A stretch of DNA of 64,000 nt, taken from assembly GCA_031273925.1 (NCBI GenBank), contig JAISQW010000001.1, positions 62,001 through 126,000 on the forward strand. Direction: 5' to 3'. Below the pieces are notes generated by a model. It was given only the letters and a program-made list of their open reading frames with translations, was not told the DNA's origin and made no database searches. Position numbers and translations under genes: made by a program. The stretch's first letter is position 1. Each line of letters begins with the position of its first letter. Of this stretch, positions 55,540 through 64,000 are shown in pieces. This stretch comes from Endomicrobium sp. (lineage in GTDB: Bacteria; Elusimicrobiota; Endomicrobiia; Endomicrobiales; Endomicrobiaceae).

Positions 55540-56499
55540 GTGTTGAAAAAAATATTAATTATTGTTTTTTGGTTTATTATTTTATCGTTGTTTTTTATTT
55601 ATATGTTTAATTTTGTTTTTCACTTGAGATTTTATAAAATAAATAATAAAGTTATGAATAATACATTGAAAATATCTAAAGAGTTTAAAAAAATACGTAT
55701 TTGTTCTAAGATATTATTTTTTGTTACTACTAAATTTGTAAATTATTATATAAAAATTAAAACAAATGTTTATAATTTTTATCCTGTATCAAAAATATTA
55801 AAAAAGCTTAAAATAAAAAATGATAAAATTGTACGCATCACTATTCCTGAAGGTAGTAATATAAAACAAATAGCTAATATTATATCTAAAGTAATGAATA
55901 TTGATAAAGAAAAATTTATTAACATTGCAATGCATAAAAAATTAGAAGGATATCTTATGCCAGAAACATATTTTGTAAATTCTAAAATGGATGAAAAAAA
56001 ACTTATTGAAATGATGTATATTGAATTCAACAAAAAAATTACACCTGATATGCGTAAAAGAGCTAAAGAGAGAAATTTACCATTTAAAGATATAATTATA
56101 ATAGCATCTATTATTGAAAAAGAAGCAGTGAAACCTGAAGAAAGATTTGTTATATCTGCAGTTTTTTATAATAGACTTAAAAAAAACATAAAATTGCAAT
56201 CATGTGCGACTGTTTTATATGCGATTGGTAGTAATAAAAAAAAACTTTCTATTGAAGATACAAAATTTAATTCTCCTTATAATACCTATCTAAATTTTGG
56301 GCTTCCACCAGGTCCTATAAGTAATCCTGGTATACAATCAATAAAAGCGGCCTTGTATCCAGATAAAAATAATAAAAATTTATTTTTTGTCGCTAATAAT
56401 GATAATTTTACTCATTTATTTGCAACAAATTTTGATAAACATAGGCAAAATAAACAAATAATAAAATTAAAACAAAAACTTAAATATGCTTGTAAATAA
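55540..56499 (+). CDS. mltG: Endolytic murein transglycosylase MltG
   Basis: Inner-membrane lytic transglycosylase that ends growing glycan strands. It has one N-terminal membrane segment (about 5-25) and a LysM-like region (PEGSNIKQIANIIS). The YceG catalytic domain follows with Glu193 in IIEKEA and later YNTYLNFGLPPGPISNPG. The 319 residues match the family. The start GTG 55540 lies about 11 bases after GGAG. The N-terminal third is diverged and Lys/Asn rich. Confidence 0.92.
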   Translation: MLKKILIIVFWFIILSLFFIYMFNFVFHLRFYKINNKVMNNTLKISKEFKKIRICSKILFFVTTKFVNYYIKIKTNVYNFYPVSKILKKLKIKNDKIVRITIPEGSNIKQIANIISKVMNIDKEKFINIAMHKKLEGYLMPETYFVNSKMDEKKLIEMMYIEFNKKITPDMRKRAKERNLPFKDIIIIASIIEKEAVKPEERFVISAVFYNRLKKNIKLQSCATVLYAIGSNKKKLSIEDTKFNSPYNTYLNFGLPPGPISNPGIQSIKAALYPDKNNKNLFFVANNDNFTHLFATNFDKHRQNKQIIKLKQKLKYACK

Positions 56500-56518
56500 A
56501 ATTGGAGAAAAAAACAAA

Positions 56519-57718
56519 ATGAAATATAAAAAAGTGTATTTAGACAATAGTGCTACAACTATTATGCATCCTGAAGTTATAAAAGAAATGCAAAAATATT
56601 TTTATAAAATATATGGGAATCCTTCTAGTTTACATAATTTTGGTAAAAATGCTAAAATAGCTATAGAAAAAGCTAGAGAAGAAGTGGCTGTACTATTAAA
56701 TGCAAACCCATCTGAAATATTTTTTACTGGTAGTGGAACAGAATCCAATAATATTGCAATATTTGGTATAGTTAATAATGTTTGTGGTAAACAAATACAT
56801 GTAATTACTAGTAAAATTGAGCATCATTCTGTTTTAAACTCAATAAAACACATTGAAAAATGTGGACATGAAGTTACTTATTTAGATGTTGATAAACACG
56901 GCATTATTTCTGTTGAAGATCTTAAAAAAAATATAAAAAATAATACTTTATTAGTGAGTATTATGCACGCAAATAATGAAGTTGGTTCTTTGCAATCAAT
57001 AGATAAAATAGCCATAGAAATAAAAAAAATAAATAATAAAAGAGAACAAAAAATATATTTACACAGTGATTCTGTACAAACTGCTGGTAAGATTCCTATA
57101 GATGTTAAAAGAATTGGTGTAGATTTACTTAGCTTATCAGCACATAAATTTAATGGACCAAAAGGAGTAGGTGTTTTATATATTAAAAATGGGACACACA
57201 TATCACCAATGTTTTTTGGTGGACATCATGAGAAAGGTATTCGTCCAGGGACTGAAAATGTTCCAGCAATTGTTGGGCTTGCAAAAGCTTTTAAAATTGC
57301 AAATAATAATCTTCAAAAAGATAAAATATATATTTCACATTTACGCGAAAAACTAAAAACAGGAATAATTAATACAATTTCTGAAGTAACAATAAATGGT
57401 GATGAAAAAACTACTATTTATAATATTTTAAATGTGAGCTTTAATCATGTAGAAGGTGAAGCACTTCTTTTGATGCTTGATATGAAGGGTATAGCTGTTT
57501 CTACTGGATCAGCATGTGCTTCAGAAACAATTTCTCCATCTCATGTTTTATCTGCAATGCAAATCGATCCTGTTGTTATACATGGAACAATTCGTTTTTC
57601 TTTTGGACATTATAATACAAATAAGGATATTGATTATGTCCTTGGTGTTTTACATACAATCGTTGAAAAATTACGATCAATGTCACCTACTTTTAATAAA
57701 AAAAGTAGAAATATATAG
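56519..57718 (+). CDS. iscS: Cysteine desulfurase (NifS/IscS family)
   Basis: PLP enzyme that takes sulfur from cysteine for iron-sulfur clusters and tRNA thiolation. The 399 residues show YLDNSATT, EHHSVLNS, the PLP lysine Lys210 in SAHKFNGPKG and the catalytic Cys333 in STGSACASE. ATG 56519 is chosen over 56486 because it avoids overlap with mltG and gives MKYKKVYLDNSATT. A GGAG lies about 11 bases upstream. No iscU or nifU scaffold is adjacent, although the many clusters of HydA, HydB, HydC and MiaB need one. Confidence 0.93.
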   Translation: MKYKKVYLDNSATTIMHPEVIKEMQKYFYKIYGNPSSLHNFGKNAKIAIEKAREEVAVLLNANPSEIFFTGSGTESNNIAIFGIVNNVCGKQIHVITSKIEHHSVLNSIKHIEKCGHEVTYLDVDKHGIISVEDLKKNIKNNTLLVSIMHANNEVGSLQSIDKIAIEIKKINNKREQKIYLHSDSVQTAGKIPIDVKRIGVDLLSLSAHKFNGPKGVGVLYIKNGTHISPMFFGGHHEKGIRPGTENVPAIVGLAKAFKIANNNLQKDKIYISHLREKLKTGIINTISEVTINGDEKTTIYNILNVSFNHVEGEALLLMLDMKGIAVSTGSACASETISPSHVLSAMQIDPVVIHGTIRFSFGHYNTNKDIDYVLGVLHTIVEKLRSMSPTFNKKSRNI

Positions 57719-57763
57719 TTTGTTGATGCAAGAGTTATTAAATTTTGGAGTAAATATTAATTT

Positions 57764-59146
57764 ATGCGTTGTTTTATTTGGATACAAAATTTTTGTTTAA
57801 CATTTGTATTAGTATTATCGTTAAATTGTTCAATATTTTGTGAAGTATTAACATTTAATAATTACTTAGATAACGTTATTAAAGACAATCCAGAACTAAA
57901 ATCGATTCAATTAGATATTAATGCTACACTTGATAAACTTTCGAAAATTAAAATTCCCTACTTGTGTTTTTTAAATATGGAATTAAAATATGATTACAAT
58001 AGTGACAATATTTTAACAAATTATTTAAAAAACTTTAATTGTGATATAAGTATAAATAAGCAATTTATTTCAGGTACTAAATTTTCTGTTATTTTTGGCT
58101 GTTTATTAAATCAAAATAGATATAATTGTAATAACATAATTCCATTATTACAGCTTCAGCAATCACTGTTGAAAGAGATGAAAAACAAATTCACGACAAC
58201 AAAAATACTTTTGGATAAGACAAATGCATATTCAAATTTATATTTTCTAGAGTATAAAAAACAGAATGTTTTATTGAAAGCAAAGTTTGCATATTGGGAT
58301 TTATCTTATTTTACAACAGCTATAGATTTTATAAAAACTTCATTAAATAGATCAATTAAAATTTTAGAGTTGAATAGGAAAAAATACAATATGAATCTTA
58401 TTGATAAATCGGATTTATTACAGTCTGAGATTGCTGTTAAAATGAAAGAATTAAAATTAAAACTTGCTTGTGATGATGAAAACACTGCAATTGTAACATT
58501 GAATACTTTTTTAAATACAAAATATAATCTACAATTTAAATATAATATTGAGAAAATTGAATCCGAAACAGAAAAAATTAAAAAAAATGATGAATCTTTC
58601 AAAAAAGAGAATATGAGATTTGATGTTTTGGCTGTTTTGGAACATGCTAAAAGTACTTTATATGAAAAGATTTGTTTACAAAAGGATATTTGTCCAGATT
58701 TAATATTAGATGGACAATTTACAGTTAAACAAAACAATAATTCAAAATCCAGACCTTTTTATTCTATAAATTTAAGATACATATATCCAATAGATTTTAA
58801 ATTTATAAAAACTGTAAATAATGGTTATGAATTAGCACAAATTTCAGCTGAAAAATATGCTGAGAGTATGATAATACAAGAAACAAATGATTGGTTTAAA
58901 CTTATGGAAGATTTACACAATACAAAGTTAAAACTTGATATTGCTATAGAAATAGAAAAAAAACAATATCAAAAATATGAAGAAGATAAAAAATTATTAG
59001 AAAGAGGTAGATGTACTACATATCAAATTTTACAAAGTGAGCAAGAATTAAGCGATGCTTCTTTAAATATTCTAAAATATACACTAGAATTTATTAAAAT
59101 ACGTGAATATATAAAAACATTTTATGGTCCAATAGTTGTTTTGTAA
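57764..59146 (+). CDS. TolC-like outer-membrane efflux protein
   Basis: The protein starts with a signal peptide (about residues 1-26) and then long helical stretches with two repeats, as in the TolC/OEP family. Typical features are FNNYLDNVIKDNPELKSIQL, a long coiled-coil block near 160-220 and LLERGRCTTYQILQSEQELSDA near the end. At 460 residues the length is usual. Sequence conservation is low, so the call rests on layout and on the RND pump encoded 50 bases downstream. Confidence 0.8.
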   Translation: MRCFIWIQNFCLTFVLVLSLNCSIFCEVLTFNNYLDNVIKDNPELKSIQLDINATLDKLSKIKIPYLCFLNMELKYDYNSDNILTNYLKNFNCDISINKQFISGTKFSVIFGCLLNQNRYNCNNIIPLLQLQQSLLKEMKNKFTTTKILLDKTNAYSNLYFLEYKKQNVLLKAKFAYWDLSYFTTAIDFIKTSLNRSIKILELNRKKYNMNLIDKSDLLQSEIAVKMKELKLKLACDDENTAIVTLNTFLNTKYNLQFKYNIEKIESETEKIKKNDESFKKENMRFDVLAVLEHAKSTLYEKICLQKDICPDLILDGQFTVKQNNNSKSRPFYSINLRYIYPIDFKFIKTVNNGYELAQISAEKYAESMIIQETNDWFKLMEDLHNTKLKLDIAIEIEKKQYQKYEEDKKLLERGRCTTYQILQSEQELSDASLNILKYTLEFIKIREYIKTFYGPIVVL

Positions 59147-59196
59147 TATTTTTTACTTGTTTTTGTTATGCTAAAAAAAAGTGAAAAAATAAATAT

Positions 59197-62100
59197 ATGA
59201 ATATAGCAAAATTTACAATTAAACGACCTACATTTATTGTAGCACTATTAATAATTATGTTGTTATTAGGTGTTACATCATTTACAAAACTTAACGTAAG
59301 AATGTTCCCAGATGTTGATTTTCCATATGTTCTTATTTTTACTGTTTATCGTGGAGCTGGTGTTTCAGAGGTAGAACAATTAATTACAAAGCCTATGGAA
59401 GACACTATAAGTGGGGTTTCTGGACTTAAACATATTAATTCTATAAGTGAAGATGGAATTTCTATTTTATTAAATGAATTTGAGCTTTCAAAAAATCCAG
59501 ATGTTGCTACACAAGAAATAAGGGATAAAATACATCAAATAAAACCTAATTTACCAAGAGATATAGATGAACCTGTTATAATTAAGGCAGATATTAATAG
59601 TATGCCTATTATTTCGTTAAGTTTAAAGTCAAAAAATATGACTGTAAATGAACTGTATGATTTTGCTGATAATATAGTTTCTAAAGATTTAACAAAAATC
59701 TCAGGTGTTTCTAGGATAAATATAGTTGGTGGAACAAAAAAAGAAATTCATGTTAATGTAGATAAGGAAAAATTAAGGCAACATGAATTTACACTTATGT
59801 CAATGGCTTCAAAAATAAAAATGGGTTCTTTGAATATTCCAGCTGGTACAATTAATCAAAATCATCAAGAAATAAATTTCAAAACTATTGGCGAATTTAA
59901 ATCTATAAAAGCAATTGAAGATGTTGTATTAAATTTTTTCGGGAATGATAAGCCTATTACTGTAGGTAATCTTGCAAATGTTACAAACGGATTTGAAAGT
60001 GAATCATCAAAAGCAAGATTTGATACTAAAGAAAACGGTAAAATTATATATGAACAATCTCTTTTATTACAAATTTATAAACAAGCAAAATGTAATGATG
60101 TAATTATATCTGATACTATAAAAAAAAACATAGAGCAATTAAATAAAAAATATAAAAAAATCAACGGAAAACCACATCTTACAATTATATTTGATGCTGC
60201 AAATAGGATAAGAGCTAACATTAATGATGTTAAATCTACAATATTGGAAGGTATAATTTTATCTATTCTTATTGTTTATTTATTTTTAGGAAATTGGAAA
60301 TCTACTTTTATTACAGCTTTAGCAATTCCAAATAGTTTAATAGGCTCTTTTATTCTTATTTATATTTTTGGATTTAGTTTAAATGTTCTTTCATTAATGG
60401 CTTTATCTCTTTCTATTGGACTGCTAATAGATGATGCTATTGTTGTACGTGAAAACATTTTTAGACATTATGAATCAGGTTCAAATCCAATGAAAGCAGC
60501 TATTGATGGTACAAATGAGGTGACTTTAGCTGTTATTGCGACAACAAGTACTGTTATAGCTGTATTTTTACCAATTGCTTTTTTAGGTGGTATTGCAGGA
60601 CGATTTTTTAGAGAATTTGCTTTAACCGTTATTTTTGCGGTAATTATTTCTATTATTGATGCATTAACAATAGCTCCATTACTTTCGACTTATATTATTT
60701 CTGATAATAAAGAAAAAGAAAATATAAAAAGTAAACACCAAAAACTAGTTTTTGGTGTTTTGAAATTTTTTACAATAGATTTAGTTAATAAAATTTTTGA
60801 ATTCGTTAAACATCTATATATAAAAATTATCTCATTTATTATAAAAAAGAAATTTTTGAATTTTAAATTTCACCTTTTTGGTAAAAGATGTTTCACCATA
60901 AGTTGGAAAATTATCACATTATTTATTACTTTATTTGTATTTTTTGAAACAATTACATTAGCAAGTAAATATATAAAAATCTCTTTTATGCCATATATTG
61001 AATCTGATGAATTTAATATTAATATTAGAGCAAAACCAGGGACATCATTATGTAAAATGGATGAATATACAAAAGAGATAGAGCAACTAATTATGAATGA
61101 TAAGAATATAGATTTTGTTTCGTCTGTTGTAGGATCAAACAATCTATTGATAAATCTTTCAAATGAATCAAATATATATGTGAAATTAATACCAATCAAA
61201 CAATATCATATTAGCGATATATTTAGTAAAAAATCAAAGATAAATAACCTAATGAAAAGGATACATACAAGTTCAGAAATAAAAGATTATATTAGGAAAA
61301 TTTTGAATAAGAAATATGGTAAAGAACTTGAATTTTCGATTGTTAGACAGTCTTTGAATAATAATAATGAAAATGAATTTATTATGGAACTTTCTGGTGC
61401 TGATGCAAATATTTTGTATGATTTTGCAAAACATCTTATACAAAAATATAAAACCATTATTTATCTTGTTGATATACAATCGAATTATAAGCCTGGAAAA
61501 CCTGAGGTTAGAATACATCCAGATCCAAAAAAAATGATAAACTTTGGTGTTGATTCAGTTACAATTGGTAATGAAGTAAAGGCAATAATAAATGGTGTAA
61601 AAGCTGGTAAATACAGAGAAAATGGAATTGAATATGATATTTTAGTTAAGTTTCAAAATGATCAGCAAAACATAGAAAAAAATTTTAGTACGATTTATGT
61701 TAATAATATTAATAATAAACTTATAAAATTAAAAGATGTTACAACTATGGAACATACACTATGCCCTACAAGTATATTTAAAAAAAATAGAGCACATTTT
61801 ATTACAATTGAAGGTAATATTTCTAAAGGTGGAACAATAGGAGATGTCCAAAAACAAGCATTAAAATTGTTTAATATAGAAAAATCTAATCCTAAATATT
61901 TTTCAAAATGGAAAAATATAGTTTGTAATTTTTCAGGAAATATTGAAAATATGCATGATATGTTTAAAGATATTATTATAGCTGGAATGTTTTCTGTAAT
62001 ACTTGTATTTATGATTCTTGCTAGTTTATATGAATCTGTTATAATACCATTAACGATTATGATAGCTCTTCCTTTTGCAATTATTGGTGGTGTGATTAGT

Positions 62101-62535
62101 TTACTTATTTCGAACCAATCAATTGATATTTTTACATTAATAGGTATGATAATGTTATTAGGAATTGTTGCAAAAAATTCAATTCTTTTGGTTGATTATA
62201 TACAACAACAAATGCATAAAGGCGTAAGCATAGATGATGCTATAATACAAGCCGGTAGTATAAGATTAAGACCTATACTTATGACATCTTTTGCTTTGAT
62301 TGCTGGTATGTTGCCTACTGCTCTTGGACTTTCTGAAGCAGGTAAATTTAGAAAAGGTATGGGAATTGTTGTAATAGGAGGTGTGATCAGTTCTACAATT
62401 CTTACATTGATTATTGTCCCAGCATTGTTTGAATATATGGATAATTTAAGACACTTCTTACGTAGAATTATAGGTAGACCAAAAAAAAGAATTATTGATT
62501 TAAATAAAGATGAATTTAAAAATAAAATTTCTTGA
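59197..62535 (+). CDS. RND-family efflux permease (AcrB/HAE1-like)
   Basis: Proton-driven inner-membrane pump of the AcrB/MexB type, 1112 residues. One membrane helix at the start (FTIKRPTFIVALLIIMLLL), two large periplasmic loops and two groups of membrane helices are visible. The proton relay is intact: Asp412-Asp413 in GLLIDDAIVV and Lys993 in GIVAKNSIL. A long insert between the two halves (about 505-585) is rich in Lys and Phe. Unusually, no periplasmic adaptor gene lies between or beside it and the TolC-like gene. Confidence 0.92.
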   Translation: MNIAKFTIKRPTFIVALLIIMLLLGVTSFTKLNVRMFPDVDFPYVLIFTVYRGAGVSEVEQLITKPMEDTISGVSGLKHINSISEDGISILLNEFELSKNPDVATQEIRDKIHQIKPNLPRDIDEPVIIKADINSMPIISLSLKSKNMTVNELYDFADNIVSKDLTKISGVSRINIVGGTKKEIHVNVDKEKLRQHEFTLMSMASKIKMGSLNIPAGTINQNHQEINFKTIGEFKSIKAIEDVVLNFFGNDKPITVGNLANVTNGFESESSKARFDTKENGKIIYEQSLLLQIYKQAKCNDVIISDTIKKNIEQLNKKYKKINGKPHLTIIFDAANRIRANINDVKSTILEGIILSILIVYLFLGNWKSTFITALAIPNSLIGSFILIYIFGFSLNVLSLMALSLSIGLLIDDAIVVRENIFRHYESGSNPMKAAIDGTNEVTLAVIATTSTVIAVFLPIAFLGGIAGRFFREFALTVIFAVIISIIDALTIAPLLSTYIISDNKEKENIKSKHQKLVFGVLKFFTIDLVNKIFEFVKHLYIKIISFIIKKKFLNFKFHLFGKRCFTISWKIITLFITLFVFFETITLASKYIKISFMPYIESDEFNINIRAKPGTSLCKMDEYTKEIEQLIMNDKNIDFVSSVVGSNNLLINLSNESNIYVKLIPIKQYHISDIFSKKSKINNLMKRIHTSSEIKDYIRKILNKKYGKELEFSIVRQSLNNNNENEFIMELSGADANILYDFAKHLIQKYKTIIYLVDIQSNYKPGKPEVRIHPDPKKMINFGVDSVTIGNEVKAIINGVKAGKYRENGIEYDILVKFQNDQQNIEKNFSTIYVNNINNKLIKLKDVTTMEHTLCPTSIFKKNRAHFITIEGNISKGGTIGDVQKQALKLFNIEKSNPKYFSKWKNIVCNFSGNIENMHDMFKDIIIAGMFSVILVFMILASLYESVIIPLTIMIALPFAIIGGVISLLISNQSIDIFTLIGMIMLLGIVAKNSILLVDYIQQQMHKGVSIDDAIIQAGSIRLRPILMTSFALIAGMLPTALGLSEAGKFRKGMGIVVIGGVISSTILTLIIVPALFEYMDNLRHFLRRIIGRPKKRIIDLNKDEFKNKIS

Positions 62536-62537
62536 GT

Positions 62538-62567
62538 TTGACTTTATACAAAGTAATTTTATATAAT
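62538..62567 (+). promoter_or_regulatory. Promoter of rpsO-pnp
   Basis: TTGACT (62538-62543) and a perfect TATAAT (62562-62567) are 18 bases apart, matching 11 of 12 consensus bases. Transcription would start near 62574, about 49 bases before the rpsO ATG. It is the best promoter match noticed in the window and stands between the RND gene and rpsO. Confidence 0.65.
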
Positions 62568-62622
62568 CACTGTCTGTGGTGAAAATTTAAATTAAATAGT
62601 GTTATATAAGGTTTTGAAAAAC

Positions 62623-62883
62623 ATGATATATAAAAAGAGTGAAGTGGTTGAACAATACAGATTGCACGTAGTTGATACTGGTTCGACTGAAATTCAGATT
62701 GCTCTTCTTACTACTAGGATTAATTATCTTTCTAATCATTTTAAGAAGTCACCAAAAGATTTTGCTTCGCGTGTTGGATTTTTAAAAATGATAGGTAAAA
62801 GGAGAAGATTATTAAATTATATAAAAAAACATAATGCAACAAGATATTTTTCTATATTAAAAAAATTAAATCTTAGAAAATAA
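62623..62883 (+). CDS. rpsO: 30S ribosomal protein S15
   Basis: Primary 16S rRNA-binding protein of the small subunit platform. The 86 residues include DTGSTEIQIALLTTRINYLSNHF, KRRRLLNYIKK and the ending LKKLNLRK, all typical of S15. ATG 62623 gives the normal length. A GTG at 62599 in the same frame would add eight residues that the family lacks. It lies upstream of pnp, the usual pair, in which S15 often controls its own translation. Confidence 0.97.
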   Translation: MIYKKSEVVEQYRLHVVDTGSTEIQIALLTTRINYLSNHFKKSPKDFASRVGFLKMIGKRRRLLNYIKKHNATRYFSILKKLNLRK

Positions 62884-62914
62884 AATTATAATGATGTTAT
62901 AGAGGAGTTAGAAT

Positions 62915-64000
62915 GTGGAGTATTTTCAGAAAGAAATAGAAATTTCCGATAAAAAAATTATCATCGAACTTGGTAAAACAGCTAAACAAGCAAACGGTTC
63001 ATGTATTATAAGATTTGGTGATACAACAGTTTTGGTTGTTGCAGTTGCTTCGATAGATCGTAAAGTTGATATAGATTTTATGCCTTTAACAGTTGATTAT
63101 AGAGAAAGAACTTATGCTGCTGGAAAAATTCCTGGTGGATTTTTTAAAAGAGAAGCTAGACCAAAGGACAGTGAAATTTTGATAAGTAGACTTATAGATA
63201 GGAGTATTAGGCCAATTTTTCCTAAATATTGGAAAAACGATACATATATATCTGCTGTTGTTTTATCTCATGATGGAGAAAATAGTTCCGATATTATAGC
63301 TATTTTGGGAGCATCAATTGCATTATATACATCAGATTTGCCTTTTAGTATACCAATAGCTTCTGTAAGAATAGGAAAAATAAATAACAAATTTGTTGTA
63401 AATCCATCAATTTCTAGTCAAAAAACATCAAGTACATTAGACTTAGTTGTAAGTGGTACTGAAAGTGCTATAACAATGGTTGAAGCTGGAGCGTATGAAA
63501 TTTCAGAATCTGAAATGCTTGAAGCTTTGGATATTGCAAAGGAAACAATACAAAAAATATGTATTTTTCAAAAATCTTTACCTGTTTTTAAAACTAAAAA
63601 AGTAATTGATGAATCTATACAAGAAAATTATGCAATCAAAGAAGATATTGAGACAGTTATAATGTCAGAAGCTAAAGATTTTTTAAATTTAAACAAAATA
63701 AATAATGACAAAATAAAATTGTGGAATATTTTTAAAAGTGATACACTTCAAAAGTTTATACAAAAATATCCAGAGAAGTCTTTATTTGAAATTAATGATA
63801 TTTTTGAGAGAGTTTTTTCTAGATTAATGAGAGAATTTATTTTAAATAAAAAGATTCGTATGGATGGTCGTGAATTAAAAGAAGTAAGATCTATAGCTTG
63901 TGAAATTGATGTACTTCCTAGAGTGCATGGTTCAAGTTTGTTTACAAGAGGTCAAACGCAAGTTTTAGCTACTGTAACATTAGGTACACCATGTGATATG
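62915..64000 (+). CDS. pnp: Polyribonucleotide nucleotidyltransferase, 5' part (runs off the window)
   Basis: PNPase, the 3'-5' phosphorolytic RNA exonuclease of the degradosome. The first 362 residues are visible: the first RNase PH domain (LGKTAKQANGS, FMPLTVDYRERTYAAGKIPGGFFKRE, RLIDRSIRPIFP), the helical linker, and the start of the second RNase PH domain (RMDGRELKEVR, RVHGSSLFTRGQTQVLATVTLG). The KH and S1 domains lie beyond the window. The start is GTG 62915, seven bases after GAGGAG. An ATG two bases upstream (62913) opens a frame that stops after eight codons, so it cannot be the start. Confidence 0.95.
   Translation, partial: MEYFQKEIEISDKKIIIELGKTAKQANGSCIIRFGDTTVLVVAVASIDRKVDIDFMPLTVDYRERTYAAGKIPGGFFKREARPKDSEILISRLIDRSIRPIFPKYWKNDTYISAVVLSHDGENSSDIIAILGASIALYTSDLPFSIPIASVRIGKINNKFVVNPSISSQKTSSTLDLVVSGTESAITMVEAGAYEISESEMLEALDIAKETIQKICIFQKSLPVFKTKKVIDESIQENYAIKEDIETVIMSEAKDFLNLNKINNDKIKLWNIFKSDTLQKFIQKYPEKSLFEINDIFERVFSRLMREFILNKKIRMDGRELKEVRSIACEIDVLPRVHGSSLFTRGQTQVLATVTLGTPCDM

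Noticed and set aside
57516..57800. Open frame across the end of iscS and the start of the TolC-like gene
   Set aside because: It overlaps both genes in another frame. The TolC-like reading has a proper signal peptide and this frame has no recognisable feature.
1..64000. CRISPR arrays, insertion sequences, prophage genes and toxin-antitoxin pairs
   Set aside because: No regularly spaced repeats, transposase-like frames, terminal inverted repeats or phage genes were seen. The single tyrosine recombinase matches XerC/D and stands alone.

Overview
The window is 64 kb of very AT-rich, densely coded bacterial DNA. It holds 50 protein genes, five tRNAs and almost no spacer: no gap between genes reaches 300 bases. 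All protein genes except two (lptG and lptF) lie on the + strand. The gene content points to a diderm (outer-membrane) anaerobe with a reduced, probably host-associated genome. The outer membrane is shown by lptF/lptG, lolC/E and lolD, a TamB-like protein, a TolC-like protein and an RND pump. Anaerobic life is shown by a three-subunit [FeFe] hydrogenase and a B12-dependent ribonucleotide reductase. An Endomicrobium-like member of the Elusimicrobiota would fit this mix, but that is a guess from content and was not tested by phylogeny.

Layout. 1-311: tRNA-Leu(UAA), tRNA-Lys(CUU), tRNA-Leu(UAG). 556-11705: lon, miaB, mutS, mutL, miaA, murJ and a lipoate/octanoyl transferase (protein quality control, tRNA A37 modification, mismatch repair, lipid II flipping). 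11741-16131: nrdJ, dcd, guaA (nucleotides). 16131-21097: a phosphate import cluster pstS-pstC-pstA-pstB1-pstB2-phoU. 21194-24319: xerD, convergent with lptF-lptG. 24573-33136: lysS, lolC/E, lolD, ilvE, tamB-like. 33242-39846: argH and the lysine/diaminopimelate set lysA-dapF-dapA-dapB-dapL. 39902-47024: the wall and division cluster murC-murB-ddl-ftsQ-ftsA-ftsZ-pgeF. 47175-50553: tRNA-Lys(UUU), tRNA-Glu(UUC), purA, thyX and a cation/proton antiporter. 50614-55061: hydC-hydB-hydA. 55084-64000: ruvX, mltG, a cysteine desulfurase, tolC-like, an RND permease, rpsO and the 5' part of pnp.

How the genes work together. Diaminopimelate is made by the short DapL route and feeds both the murein precursors (murC, murB, ddl, murJ) and lysine (lysA). 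nrdJ, dcd and thyX form a deoxynucleotide set that needs cobalamin and flavin. The hydrogenase would re-oxidise NADH and ferredoxin from fermentation. lon, mutS/mutL, rpsO and pnp are standard housekeeping genes.

The most striking observation is in the phosphate transporter. The two adjacent PstB ATPases have lost different ATPase motifs in a complementary way. PstB1 has lost the Q-loop Gln and the switch His but keeps its signature. PstB2 has lost the signature but keeps its Q-loop and His. Paired as a heterodimer they would make one intact and one degenerate ATP site, as in asymmetric ABC exporters. This is unexpected for PstB, which normally works as a homodimer. A second observation is a dCTP deaminase whose catalytic Glu is replaced by Ser.
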